Assembly (NCBI GenBank): GCA_900314595.1
Contig: OMVW01000002.1
Span: 1 to 64,000 of the forward strand
Direction: 5' to 3'
Length of the DNA stretch: 64,000 nucleotides
DNA from: an uncultured Dialister sp.
GTDB lineage: Bacteria; Bacillota; Negativicutes; Veillonellales; Dialisteraceae
Shown here: piece after piece, positions 34,826-42,371 of the stretch
How positions within the stretch are numbered: position 1 is the stretch's first letter
Layout of the letters: every line of letters starts with the position of its first letter
Program-made: the position numbers and the translations under genes
The notes under the pieces: model-generated
Seen by the model: only the letters and a program-made list of their open reading frames with translations
Database searches by the model: none
What the model was told of the DNA's origin: nothing

Positions 34826-35496
34826 GTTTCTTCTCTTTTTTGATTCACAGCATCAGGCATGATTTGCTTGAAACTATTTACCCAACTCTTTGCCCGGGCT
34901 GTGGGGCTTTGACGGATGAGAACCATATCTGGTGTAGTAAATGCATGAAACGTATGTGGAATCCAAGACTGATTAATTCTTCCCAATCCAGATATTTAAA
35001 AGGATGTTATACACTGTGCTTTTATAATGAACCAATACGTAAATGTATTATTCAACTGAAATATAATGACAGAACAGAGAGGAAGAGAGCGTTTTCCAGT
35101 CTTTTAAATAGATTTCCCTATTGGGAAAGACTTAAAGAATATGATATCGTGATTCCCATACCTCTCTCAAAAAAGAAAATGAGACTTCGCGGCTACAATC
35201 AGGTTGATCTGATTTTTGAAAAATGGATGAAACGACAGGGAAAGACCTATCTTCCCGACGGGTTGAAAAGAATTCGTACCGCCCAAACGCAGTCGCTCCT
35301 TTCCAGGGAGGAAAGACAGCAAAACACGAAAGGTGTATTCTGGATTAACCATAATTATGATATTACCGGAAAGAAAATCCTTATCGTAGACGATATTTAT
35401 ACTACCGGCGCAACCATGAACGCGGCAGCGGAGGAATTGATCCGTGCCGGGGCAAAAGAAGTATTCGGTCTGACCATTGCCAGCGGTGCCTGGTAA
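34822..35496 (+). CDS. comF: ComF family protein
   Basis: ComF proteins carry an N-terminal zinc finger and a phosphoribosyltransferase-like domain and are used for DNA uptake in competent bacteria, probably for ssDNA handling at the inner face of the membrane. In this 224-residue protein the zinc finger is LCPGCGALTDENHIWCSKC, and the PRTase-like signature ILIVDDIYTTGAT is near residue 195. RLRGYNQVD and RTAQTQSLLSREER are also conserved. Other competence genes are not in the window. The gene overlaps recD2. Confidence 0.93.
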   Translation: MSFFSFLIHSIRHDLLETIYPTLCPGCGALTDENHIWCSKCMKRMWNPRLINSSQSRYLKGCYTLCFYNEPIRKCIIQLKYNDRTERKRAFSSLLNRFPYWERLKEYDIVIPIPLSKKKMRLRGYNQVDLIFEKWMKRQGKTYLPDGLKRIRTAQTQSLLSREERQQNTKGVFWINHNYDITGKKILIVDDIYTTGATMNAAAEELIRAGAKEVFGLTIASGAW

Positions 35497-35545
35497 ATTC
35501 ATGGATATTTTAAAACTGTAGACTGATATAAAGAGGTGAAAGAGC

Positions 35546-36745
35546 ATGAGAACGGTTTATACGGAACAGGCGAAGCGTACCGTAACTGAATTATGGAAGC
35601 AGTATCTTTTAACTGCTGTGGCAGGAGATATTCTCATGGGTGAGATTTCTGACCATCTGTATGTGGAAGATATTGATTTTAAAGGGCTGGCAGAGAAAAG
35701 AGGAGAAGAGTATCTCGCCTCGGCAGTTGTTGAAACTGCGTTTGGTGATACGATTGAAGATGCGGTCAGCCAACTGATGTATAACAAGGAGGAAATGAAA
35801 CCCTATTCAGAACTTCTTGACTTCATGGATCCGGCGGAACTGGAAGATTGTCTTCTTTCCTATATCGCCTCGCATATCACAAGATATTCACCGTCAGCTG
35901 TAAAGGATAATCCTTATTTCCGCAATATTCGAGTCAGAGGGAAGACAGCCTGCGGCAGGATTGCATTGACTGAAAATGATTATCTGCCGGGGGAATTTAT
36001 CCAGACCTATAATGGTATGTTTAATAGAAATGACCCGTTTGCCTATTGCGAAGCCGGTTATTTTGATGGCAGAATCCGATTCCCTGTTCTTCTTGAAAAT
36101 GGAAATGTTTGGATGAGTATTGTCCTGAGTGAAATACAGTCCATGGCCTTACCGATAGAAAGAGCGTCCGGGAAGGTTATTACTTACGGTTTGGGGCTTG
36201 GCTACTATGTTTATATGGTTACATCCAAACCGGATGTGGAATCCATTACGGTCATTGAAAAAAATCCGGATGTAATTACACTCTTCAGAAAAAATCTGAT
36301 GCCCCAGTTTCCTAATAAAGAAAAAATCCGGATTATCGAAGGGGATGCATTTGAATTCGTTAGAAAACAACAGGATGGTGAATTTAATTATGCATTCAGT
36401 GACTTCTGGGGCGGTTTTTATGATGGATTGGAATTGTATCTCCAATTTGCTTCAGAAGCAGCCAGATTTGTTAATACCATTCATGATTTCTGGATAGAAA
36501 GCTGTTTTGCGGACTTCTTTTTCCGCCCGGCCATGATGCAGTTTTTAATGGAAGCGATTTTAAAGAAGAAAATCCGTATTACTGACCAGGGGAAAAAAGT
36601 CAGGAGAATCCAGAAAAATTTTATTGATTTTTTATGTAATGAACAACTTTCATTTAGAAATACGGATGAAATTGTTCAGCTGCTTGATTATTCTTCCCTG
36701 ATTCCACTGATGAGAAAGTTCGCCGTTTACTGCAGGCATAGATGA
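35546..36745 (+). CDS. methyltransferase-like protein of unknown function
   Basis: I cannot name this 399-residue protein. The central part (about residues 205-290) reads as a class I SAM-dependent methyltransferase or spermidine-synthase-like fold: KVITYGLGLGYYVYMVTSK for the Gly-rich loop, SITVIEKNPDVITLFRKN with the acidic residue after strand 2, IRIIEGDAFEFV, and DFWGGFYDG at the strand 4 position. The N-terminal 190 residues match nothing I recognise; they may form a second domain, with a repeated acidic pattern. The C-terminal 100 residues are helical and basic. GAGGTGAAAGAG precedes the start. It sits between comF and the GH18 gene with short gaps. Confidence 0.7.
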   Translation: MRTVYTEQAKRTVTELWKQYLLTAVAGDILMGEISDHLYVEDIDFKGLAEKRGEEYLASAVVETAFGDTIEDAVSQLMYNKEEMKPYSELLDFMDPAELEDCLLSYIASHITRYSPSAVKDNPYFRNIRVRGKTACGRIALTENDYLPGEFIQTYNGMFNRNDPFAYCEAGYFDGRIRFPVLLENGNVWMSIVLSEIQSMALPIERASGKVITYGLGLGYYVYMVTSKPDVESITVIEKNPDVITLFRKNLMPQFPNKEKIRIIEGDAFEFVRKQQDGEFNYAFSDFWGGFYDGLELYLQFASEAARFVNTIHDFWIESCFADFFFRPAMMQFLMEAILKKKIRITDQGKKVRRIQKNFIDFLCNEQLSFRNTDEIVQLLDYSSLIPLMRKFAVYCRHR

Positions 36746-36752
36746 GGAAAAT

Positions 36753-38147
36753 ATGTTTAAAAAGATAGCAACTCTTCTGGGAATTCTCCTGCTCCTTTTT
36801 TCGGTCGTTGAGGCATCGGAACCTCTTTTATTAAAAGTTAAGGGAATCAAAGGCAGTCCTGTCGCCTTTGATGTGGATGGAACTGTCTATATGGAGCCTT
36901 CTTTTCTGGAAAAAGGCGGGATAGTGAAAATCCTTTGGGAAAACGAAAAACTGTATATCATTCCCGAAGGATTTACCAGCAGTGAAAAGGTGGAAATCCC
37001 TTTTAGTACAGTTAACGGTACCTCCTGCATTGACTTTTCTTATTTTTGTGAACCGACTGGTTTTAGCTATTCTTATAAAAAGGATAAACAGAAAATTTCT
37101 ATTAAAAAGACGGATTTTGAAAGGAAAAAGAAAAACAGGGCCGGAAAGCGGAATTCTGATTCCACCAGGCCCCTGATTTTATGGGACCCTGTTCATTTAT
37201 ATACGTCTGAAAGTGCAGGCTTTAAAAAGACTTCCGGTTTTCGTATCCTGTCACCGGAGTGGGGATGTTATGACAGATTCGATACAATCATTCCGTTGAA
37301 AAATTTCTCCTACCTGAAAACAGCAAAAGACAATGAAATAGCAGTGATGCCGCTTGTTCATAATAACTTTAACCCTCCAGCCACTTCATCATTTCTGCAT
37401 GATGAAAGAAAACAGGAAGAAGTGATTTCCCGGATGGCTTCTGTGGCTAGGGTGTATGGTCTGTATGGATATAATATAGATTTTGAGAATATGAATCCTG
37501 ACGATAAGGACAGATTTACCGCTTTTGTAAAAAAACTGTCTGAGGCTCTTCATAAGGATGGAAAGGTCCTTACCGTGGATATTACTGTCTATAATGAATC
37601 AGCTCCTTACTGGAGCCTTTGTTATGACAGAAAAGCGTTGGCCGGGTTCTGTGACTATGAAATTGTCATGGGCTATGATGAGACGCCAAGAATCAGTCAA
37701 CATGCCGGTTCGGTTTCTTCCTGGAATTGGCTGAATAAAAATCTGAATCAGCTTTTGACGATGGTTCCATCTGAAAAACTGGTTCTGGGCCTCCCATTTT
37801 ATACGCGTATTTATGAAGGGAAACCGGGTTCAGTTAAATCCCGGGTGCTGCAGATGAAAGATCAGTCTTTGATGATTGCCAGATATCATTTAAAGCCGGT
37901 ATGGCATTCGTCAGAAAAGCAATTTGTTGCGGAATGGAAGCATAATGGCCGTCCGCAAAAGGTATGGCTTGAAGAAAGAAAATCTCTTGCGGCTAAAGTA
38001 GAACTTGTCAGTAAGTATGGACTTGGCGGACTGGCTTTCTGGCGATATGGTTTTGAAATGCCTTCTATTTATAGTGATATAGAGACAGTGCTTGAAAATT
38101 CCGGTACTATGGAAGAAGTTCCAACGAAGGGGGACAAGAGCGACTAA
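36753..38147 (+). CDS. exported glycoside hydrolase family 18 protein
   Basis: The 464-residue protein has a signal peptide (about 1-21, VVEASEP) and a GH18 catalytic domain (about 130-455). The catalytic motif is YGYNIDFENMNPDD, holding the DxE core with the proton-donor Glu. Other family segments are VTVYNESAPYWSL-like strand, YEIVMGYDE and LVLGLPFYTRIYE. The N-terminal 100 residues form a separate beta-rich domain reminiscent of copper-amine-oxidase N-terminal-like modules (SPVAFDVDGTVYMEPSFLEKG). The catalytic part is closest in type to spore-cortex or peptidoglycan N-acetylglucosaminidases (YaaH/SleL-like), not to chitinases, so a role in cell-wall turnover is likely. Confidence 0.85.
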   Translation: MFKKIATLLGILLLLFSVVEASEPLLLKVKGIKGSPVAFDVDGTVYMEPSFLEKGGIVKILWENEKLYIIPEGFTSSEKVEIPFSTVNGTSCIDFSYFCEPTGFSYSYKKDKQKISIKKTDFERKKKNRAGKRNSDSTRPLILWDPVHLYTSESAGFKKTSGFRILSPEWGCYDRFDTIIPLKNFSYLKTAKDNEIAVMPLVHNNFNPPATSSFLHDERKQEEVISRMASVARVYGLYGYNIDFENMNPDDKDRFTAFVKKLSEALHKDGKVLTVDITVYNESAPYWSLCYDRKALAGFCDYEIVMGYDETPRISQHAGSVSSWNWLNKNLNQLLTMVPSEKLVLGLPFYTRIYEGKPGSVKSRVLQMKDQSLMIARYHLKPVWHSSEKQFVAEWKHNGRPQKVWLEERKSLAAKVELVSKYGLGGLAFWRYGFEMPSIYSDIETVLENSGTMEEVPTKGDKSD

Positions 38148-38290
38148 GCATTGTTATGTGTACGGCTCCCAGAACAAGAGAGCTCAGGCAAAAGTGAAGA
38201 ACAGTCAGCAGCAGATATTGGAAAAAGTCAGGAACATTAATAATAAACGATATGATATTTCGCAAAATTTCCCCCTTTTTCAATATTAGA

Positions 38291-38330
38291 AAAATCCTGT
38301 CCTTATAATTTAAGGGCAGGATTTTTATTC
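38291..38330. terminator. bidirectional terminator between GH18 and HD-GYP genes
   Basis: AAAATCCTGTCCTT (38291-38304) pairs with AAGGGCAGGATTTT (38312-38325), one G-T pair, with A and T tracts on both sides. The genes converge on it. The 143 bp between the GH18 stop and this hairpin hold no supported gene. Confidence 0.88.
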
Positions 38331-38335
38331 GTAAA

Positions 38336-38959
38336 TTATCTGGTAATAGAATTACTGTGTAAAATCACCTTTAAAAATGCCGAGATGACTTCAGGATCAA
38401 AAAGAATTCCGGAGCCGGTCATGATATCTCTGGTCAATTCCTTAATGGATTTCATCTTAAAATCAGGTGACGAATAAATCGTATTGTCATAGTAACTGGC
38501 AACAGATATAATTCTGGCGCCTAAAGGGATATTTACGTTTTTCAAGTGCTTTGGATAGCCGGTTCCATCCCATCGTTCGTGATGAGAACGGATGTAAGGA
38601 AGAAGATCCTGACAGCCTGGAATGGATTCCAGCATGTTGGCGCCCAGTTCTGGATGTTTTTTATAAAGGGATAATTCCCTTCTTGACAGGTAAGGTACTT
38701 TTGCCAATATATGGTTGGGAATGCATAACAATCCGATATCGTGCAATAATCCGGCATAACGGATAAGCATGATTTCGTTGGAAGGAAGTCTCATATATAC
38801 AGCCGTAGCACCCGCATAATTGGAAACCCGGACAGAATGATCATATAATTCCTGTGATTTTAATCGCAATAGTTCAGAGAAACTGGTGACGATTGAATCC
38901 AGTATATTTTGTGTATCCCGAAAAGTTCCGGGACTTTGAAACAGAGATGAGCTGTACAT
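38336..38959 (-). CDS. HD-GYP domain protein, probably degenerate
   Basis: HD-GYP proteins are metal-dependent phosphodiesterases of cyclic di-GMP and related dinucleotides. This 207-residue stand-alone domain keeps HDIG (73-76), His102, HHERWDGTGYP (126-136) and His41. Two conserved positions differ: the Lys of HDIGK is Leu77, and the metal-binding Asp of the VAD motif is Ser155 (ISVASYYD). Catalysis may therefore be lost or altered, leaving a binding or regulatory role. It has no receiver, GAF or membrane part. It is minus-strand, alone, and ends at a shared terminator. Confidence 0.85.
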   Translation of the reverse strand: MYSSSLFQSPGTFRDTQNILDSIVTSFSELLRLKSQELYDHSVRVSNYAGATAVYMRLPSNEIMLIRYAGLLHDIGLLCIPNHILAKVPYLSRRELSLYKKHPELGANMLESIPGCQDLLPYIRSHHERWDGTGYPKHLKNVNIPLGARIISVASYYDNTIYSSPDFKMKSIKELTRDIMTGSGILFDPEVISAFLKVILHSNSITR

Positions 38960-39311
38960 ATAAAGCTCCTGATTTTAAATAAACAAACACTGTCTGCCGG
39001 GAAATTATACGGCAGCCGGGAAATGATTTCGTAAAAATAGAAGGCGCAAAGAGTCACCGACATAAAACCGATCTAGTAAAATTTTCGGAAACCCATAAGC
39101 ATGTCAGCAGTTACAATGATATTTTACCCAAGTCAGAGAGAAAGGTCAAAGGAATATTCATTCGCTCTTTGGAGGAGAAATATACTATGACAGGCAACCC
39201 TTATGTTATAATCATTATACAGTTTATCCTTTAAATAATCATCTCAGTTAAAATTTATAGTCCCATAAAAAATGATGATACAAATACAAGTTCTATCTCA
39301 GGAGGAAGGAA
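38960..39311. promoter_or_regulatory. divergent intergenic region with MBL gene promoter
   Basis: This 350-bp AT-rich spacer separates the HD-GYP gene (minus) from the MBL hydrolase gene (plus). TGT followed by TATAAT (39204-39212) is an extended -10 for the plus-strand gene. No RNA structure or further gene is supported; a 15-codon frame with a good ribosome site at 39187-39234 overlaps this promoter. Confidence 0.5.
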
Positions 39312-40022
39312 ATGAAACCATTTATAATTCACTTTTTGCATCATAGCGGTTTTATAGTGGAAACTGACCGGATAGTACTTGTTTTTGATTATTACAGGGA
39401 TCCTTTACATGTTCTTGAAAGTATTCTTTCTGAACAGGAAACAATAAATAAAGCGGTTTATTTCTTTGTCAGCCATGTTCATGGGGATCATTTCAATCCG
39501 GAAATCAGAATGTATGAAGAAAAGGCAGCAGCCTATTTCATGCATGAGGATTGTCATATGCCCCTGAACAATGGGGAAAAATGTCATCTCATGAAACCGG
39601 AAGATTCTTTTGATGGAGATGATTTTTCCGTTAAAATGTATGGCTCCACCGATGCGGGAGGTTCTTTTATGGTCCGGTTGGGAGATAAAACCATATATCA
39701 TGCTGGAGATCTGAACTGGTGGCACTGGGCCGGTGAACCGGATGATAATAATCGGGAAGCAGCAGAATTATTTTTCAAGGAACTTGAAAAAATTGAAGAA
39801 ACCCGGGTGGATCTCGCTTTCCTGCCGGTTGATTACCGACAGCAGGTTGCCAGGGAATGGGGTGTCAGGCAGTATCTGGAGAAAATGAATATTGAGGTTC
39901 TGGTACCAATGCATTATTTTGGTACGCCATGGATTCCATCTTATGACTTTCGGTGGCATCATAGGGATCAGAAAATATGGATTCCTCAGGCTGATGGTGA
40001 TAAGTTTAGAGGTGAATGGTAA
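39312..40022 (+). CDS. metallo-beta-lactamase-fold hydrolase, UlaG-like
   Basis: The 236-residue protein belongs to the MBL-fold metal-dependent hydrolases of the UlaG type. Metal ligands are visible: HHSGF at the N-terminus, SHVHGDHFNP (HxHxDH core), HAGDLNWWHW with the bridging Asp, and MHYFG for the last His. The substrate cannot be told. AGGAGGA precedes the start. Its stop overlaps the next small membrane protein gene (TAATG), indicating coupling. Confidence 0.88.
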   Translation: MKPFIIHFLHHSGFIVETDRIVLVFDYYRDPLHVLESILSEQETINKAVYFFVSHVHGDHFNPEIRMYEEKAAAYFMHEDCHMPLNNGEKCHLMKPEDSFDGDDFSVKMYGSTDAGGSFMVRLGDKTIYHAGDLNWWHWAGEPDDNNREAAELFFKELEKIEETRVDLAFLPVDYRQQVAREWGVRQYLEKMNIEVLVPMHYFGTPWIPSYDFRWHHRDQKIWIPQADGDKFRGEW

Positions 40023-40321
40023 TGGCCTCTTCCTGGCTCTATGCACTTCCGGTTTATCTTACAGGGAGATTTATCCTTCAGTTGATTCCGCTGATGTTTT
40101 ATGTGCCTGCGATATACAGCATTAATCTTGCCGTCGCATTTGTTTCATGTTTTATTTTCAAATCCGGATCAAAAAAGTCTTTCCCTATAAATATGGGGTT
40201 GATAATGATTCTTACGGCTTTAGAAATCCTTTGTGATCTGGATATTTTGTCGGGCCTCTTTTCCTGGTGTATATTTGCTGCATTCATTGCTTTTTCAATT
40301 CTGGGCAGTCGTTGGGAATAA
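40022..40321 (+). CDS. small hypothetical membrane protein
   Basis: The 99-residue protein has three hydrophobic stretches (about 10-30, 34-50 and 60-95) and is very likely an integral membrane protein with no recognised family. The start at 40022 overlaps the MBL gene stop as TAATG and is served by GAGGTG at 40008-40013; an ATG 6 nt earlier is too close to that site. Its function is unknown; coupling to the MBL hydrolase suggests a shared task. Confidence 0.7.
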   Translation: MASSWLYALPVYLTGRFILQLIPLMFYVPAIYSINLAVAFVSCFIFKSGSKKSFPINMGLIMILTALEILCDLDILSGLFSWCIFAAFIAFSILGSRWE

Positions 40322-40402
40322 TTGAAATTCATGCAGGCGGATATACTTTATTTTCTCTTTTAAGTATAATAAAAACCTTGGGCAGGTCTGTTTCTATTGT
40401 CC

Positions 40403-40431
40403 TTGACAATATTTTGTAAAAATTTTAGAAT
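40403..40431 (+). promoter_or_regulatory. promoter of the rny leader RNA
   Basis: TTGACA (40403-40408) and TAGAAT (40426-40431), spacer 17 bp. The expected start, near 40438, is exactly where the 5' strand of the structured RNA begins. Confidence 0.85.
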
Positions 40432-40437
40432 TAATTC

Positions 40438-40613
40438 AGGTGCTGGACCAAGTGAACATTCCTTTAATGGATTGATTCTGACTTATATATAGATGCTCCT
40501 TGGAGACATGGTGTCATGGCTTGGGAGCTTTCATTGTAATGAACGGAAATATTTCCGTATAGAGGAAAATCCATCTGCTTCGGCCTTAGCATCCCCGCAG
40601 GGAGATGCTTTTT
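40438..40613 (+). ncRNA. structured leader or small RNA upstream of rny
   Basis: This ~176-nt transcript ends at an intrinsic terminator: GCATCCCC (40589-40596) against GGGAGATGC (40600-40608), then TTTTT. GGTGCT at the 5' end (40439-40444) can pair with AGCATC (40588-40593), the terminator's 5' arm, extended by GGACCAAG (40445-40452) with CTTCGGCC (40578-40585) and ATGGATT (40467-40473) with AATCCAT (40568-40574). Inside are the hairpins GCTCC/GGAGC (40495-40528) and CGGAAA/TTTCCG (40544-40557). The two pairings exclude each other, as in an attenuator. Size and rod shape also resemble 6S RNA, but I could not match its conserved bubble. No known riboswitch core was recognised. Confidence 0.65.
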
Positions 40614-40662
40614 ATAGTTACTGAAATGATTTTAAAACCAAAAGAAGAAAGAGGTGAATCGT

Positions 40663-42237
40663 TTGACACTGGATGAAGTTTTACTTTATGTAATTATCGG
40701 CTGTATTATTGCAGTGGTTATTGGGGCAGGTATTGGTTATATCCTTAGAAAACGAATTGCGGAGGCCAGAATTGGTTCTGCAGAGGAAAAGGCACGCCAG
40801 ATTGCCGATGATGCTCAGAAAATGATTGATTCTGCATCTCGTGAGGCTGAAACGTTAAAGAAGGAAGCCCTGGTACAGACTCGTGAGGAAATTCATAAGC
40901 TTCGCGAAGATGTTGAACAGGAAAATAAGCAGCGCAGGGATGAACTGCAGAAGTATGAACAACGCCTTGTCCAGAAAGAGAATAATCTTGACTGGAGGAG
41001 TGGAAATCTGGAACAAAGAGAATCCCAGTTAGATAAAAAAGAGAACCAGATTAAATCCCAGAAGGAAAAACTCAATCAGCTGTACGATGAGCAGCAGAAC
41101 AAATTAGAAGAAATTTCACAACTTTCTGTGGAACAGGCTAAAGAAATGATTTTGGGCCGCGTAGATGAAGAGCTTACTCATGAAAAGGCTATTCGTATCC
41201 GGGATGCTGTTGAGGAGGCAAAAAATACTGCTGATATCAGAGCCAGGGAAATTATTGCTTCTGCTATTCAGCGCAATGCTGCCGATACGGTATCTGAAAC
41301 CACGGTTTCTGTCGTATCTCTGCCAAATGAAGAAATGAAAGGCCGGATAATTGGTCGTGAAGGTAGAAATATTCGGGCTATTGAAACATTGACAGGCGTA
41401 GATCTCATTATTGATGACACTCCCGAAGCGGTTATTCTTTCCTGCTTTGATCCGATCCGACGTGAAATAGCAAGGCTGGCTCTTGAAAGCCTGGTCAAAG
41501 ACGGAAGAATCCACCCGGCACGAATTGAAGAAATCGTGGCAAAGACGAAGAAAGATGTAGAAAAAGCAATTCGCGAAGCCGGTGAACAAGCGGTCATGGA
41601 ATGCGGTATCCGAGGCATGAATCCGGATCTGATAAAAATTCTTGGCAGGTTGAAATATAGGACCAGCTATGGTCAGAATGTCCTGCAGCACTCTATTGAT
41701 ACTTCTTATTTTGCTGGCATACTTGCCGGTGAAGTTGGGGCTGATGTAGAACTTGCAAAACGGGCCGGTCTTCTTCATGATATAGGCAAAGCAGTGGACC
41801 GTGAACAGGAAGGTACACATGTAGAACTGGGTGTGGAACTGGCCCAGAAATTCCATGAAGCCCCGCAAATCATCAATACGATTGCTTCTCATCATGGAGA
41901 CACTGAAGCCACCTGTGTGGAAGCTGTGCTTGTGGCAGCTGCTGATGCCATTTCAGCGGCACGTCCGGGAGCACGCCGCGAAACGCTTGAAAATTATATC
42001 AAGCGCCTGACGAAGCTTGAAGATATCGCAAAATCCTTCCCGGGGGTTGCCAGCTGTTATGCAATTCAGGCAGGCAGGGAACTTCGCGTAATTGTCAAGC
42101 CGGAAAAAATTACTGAAGATCAGACTACCATTCTGGCTCATGATATTTCCCAGAGGATTGAAAAGGAACTTCAATATCCTGGTCAGGTAAAAGTTGTCGT
42201 TATCCGTGAAACAAGAGCTACTGATTTTGCAAAATAA
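40663..42237 (+). CDS. rny: ribonuclease Y
   Basis: RNase Y is the membrane-anchored endonuclease that starts mRNA decay in many Firmicutes. The 524-residue protein has an N-terminal membrane helix (about 7-28), a long coiled coil (about 35-195), a KH domain (MKGRIIGREGRNIRAIE) and an HD domain with LLHDIGKAVD and IASHHGD. The likely start is TTG at 40663, with GAGGTG 6 nt upstream; GTG at 40654 would add three residues but lies inside that site. It is preceded by a leader RNA with its own terminator, so its level may be set by attenuation. A strong terminator follows. Confidence 0.96.
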   Translation: MTLDEVLLYVIIGCIIAVVIGAGIGYILRKRIAEARIGSAEEKARQIADDAQKMIDSASREAETLKKEALVQTREEIHKLREDVEQENKQRRDELQKYEQRLVQKENNLDWRSGNLEQRESQLDKKENQIKSQKEKLNQLYDEQQNKLEEISQLSVEQAKEMILGRVDEELTHEKAIRIRDAVEEAKNTADIRAREIIASAIQRNAADTVSETTVSVVSLPNEEMKGRIIGREGRNIRAIETLTGVDLIIDDTPEAVILSCFDPIRREIARLALESLVKDGRIHPARIEEIVAKTKKDVEKAIREAGEQAVMECGIRGMNPDLIKILGRLKYRTSYGQNVLQHSIDTSYFAGILAGEVGADVELAKRAGLLHDIGKAVDREQEGTHVELGVELAQKFHEAPQIINTIASHHGDTEATCVEAVLVAAADAISAARPGARRETLENYIKRLTKLEDIAKSFPGVASCYAIQAGRELRVIVKPEKITEDQTTILAHDISQRIEKELQYPGQVKVVVIRETRATDFAK

Positions 42238-42247
42238 CATACTGTGC

Positions 42248-42295
42248 AAAAAGATTTTATCCATCTCAACAGATGGGTAAAATCTTTTTCCTTTT
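42248..42295 (+). terminator. terminator after rny
   Basis: AAAAAGATTTTATCCATCT (42248-42266) pairs with AGATGGGTAAAATCTTTTT (42271-42289) around CAAC, with G-T pairs. Confidence 0.92.
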
Positions 42296-42304
42296 ATGGG
42301 ATTA

Positions 42305-42313
42305 TGCTATAAT
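42305..42313 (+). promoter_or_regulatory. extended -10 promoter of htrA
   Basis: TGC followed by TATAAT is a perfect extended -10, 58 bp before the htrA start. The -35 position falls in the preceding terminator and does not match consensus. Confidence 0.7.
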
Positions 42314-42371
42314 TTTATAAACACATTAAAATAATCTGTCCTTGGGGCAGGGAAAGATACGAGGTTTATCA

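Noticed and set aside
38148..38290. An open frame running from inside the GH18 gene end to 38289.
   Set aside because: It begins within the GH18 coding region in another frame, has no ribosome site, and its sequence is Lys/Gln/Asn-rich without any domain sign.
39187..39234. A 15-codon frame (MTGNPYVIIIIQFIL) with GGAGGAG before it, possibly a leader peptide of the MBL gene.
   Set aside because: It overlaps the extended -10 promoter at 39204-39212, so it would not be transcribed from that promoter; no attenuator hairpin follows it.
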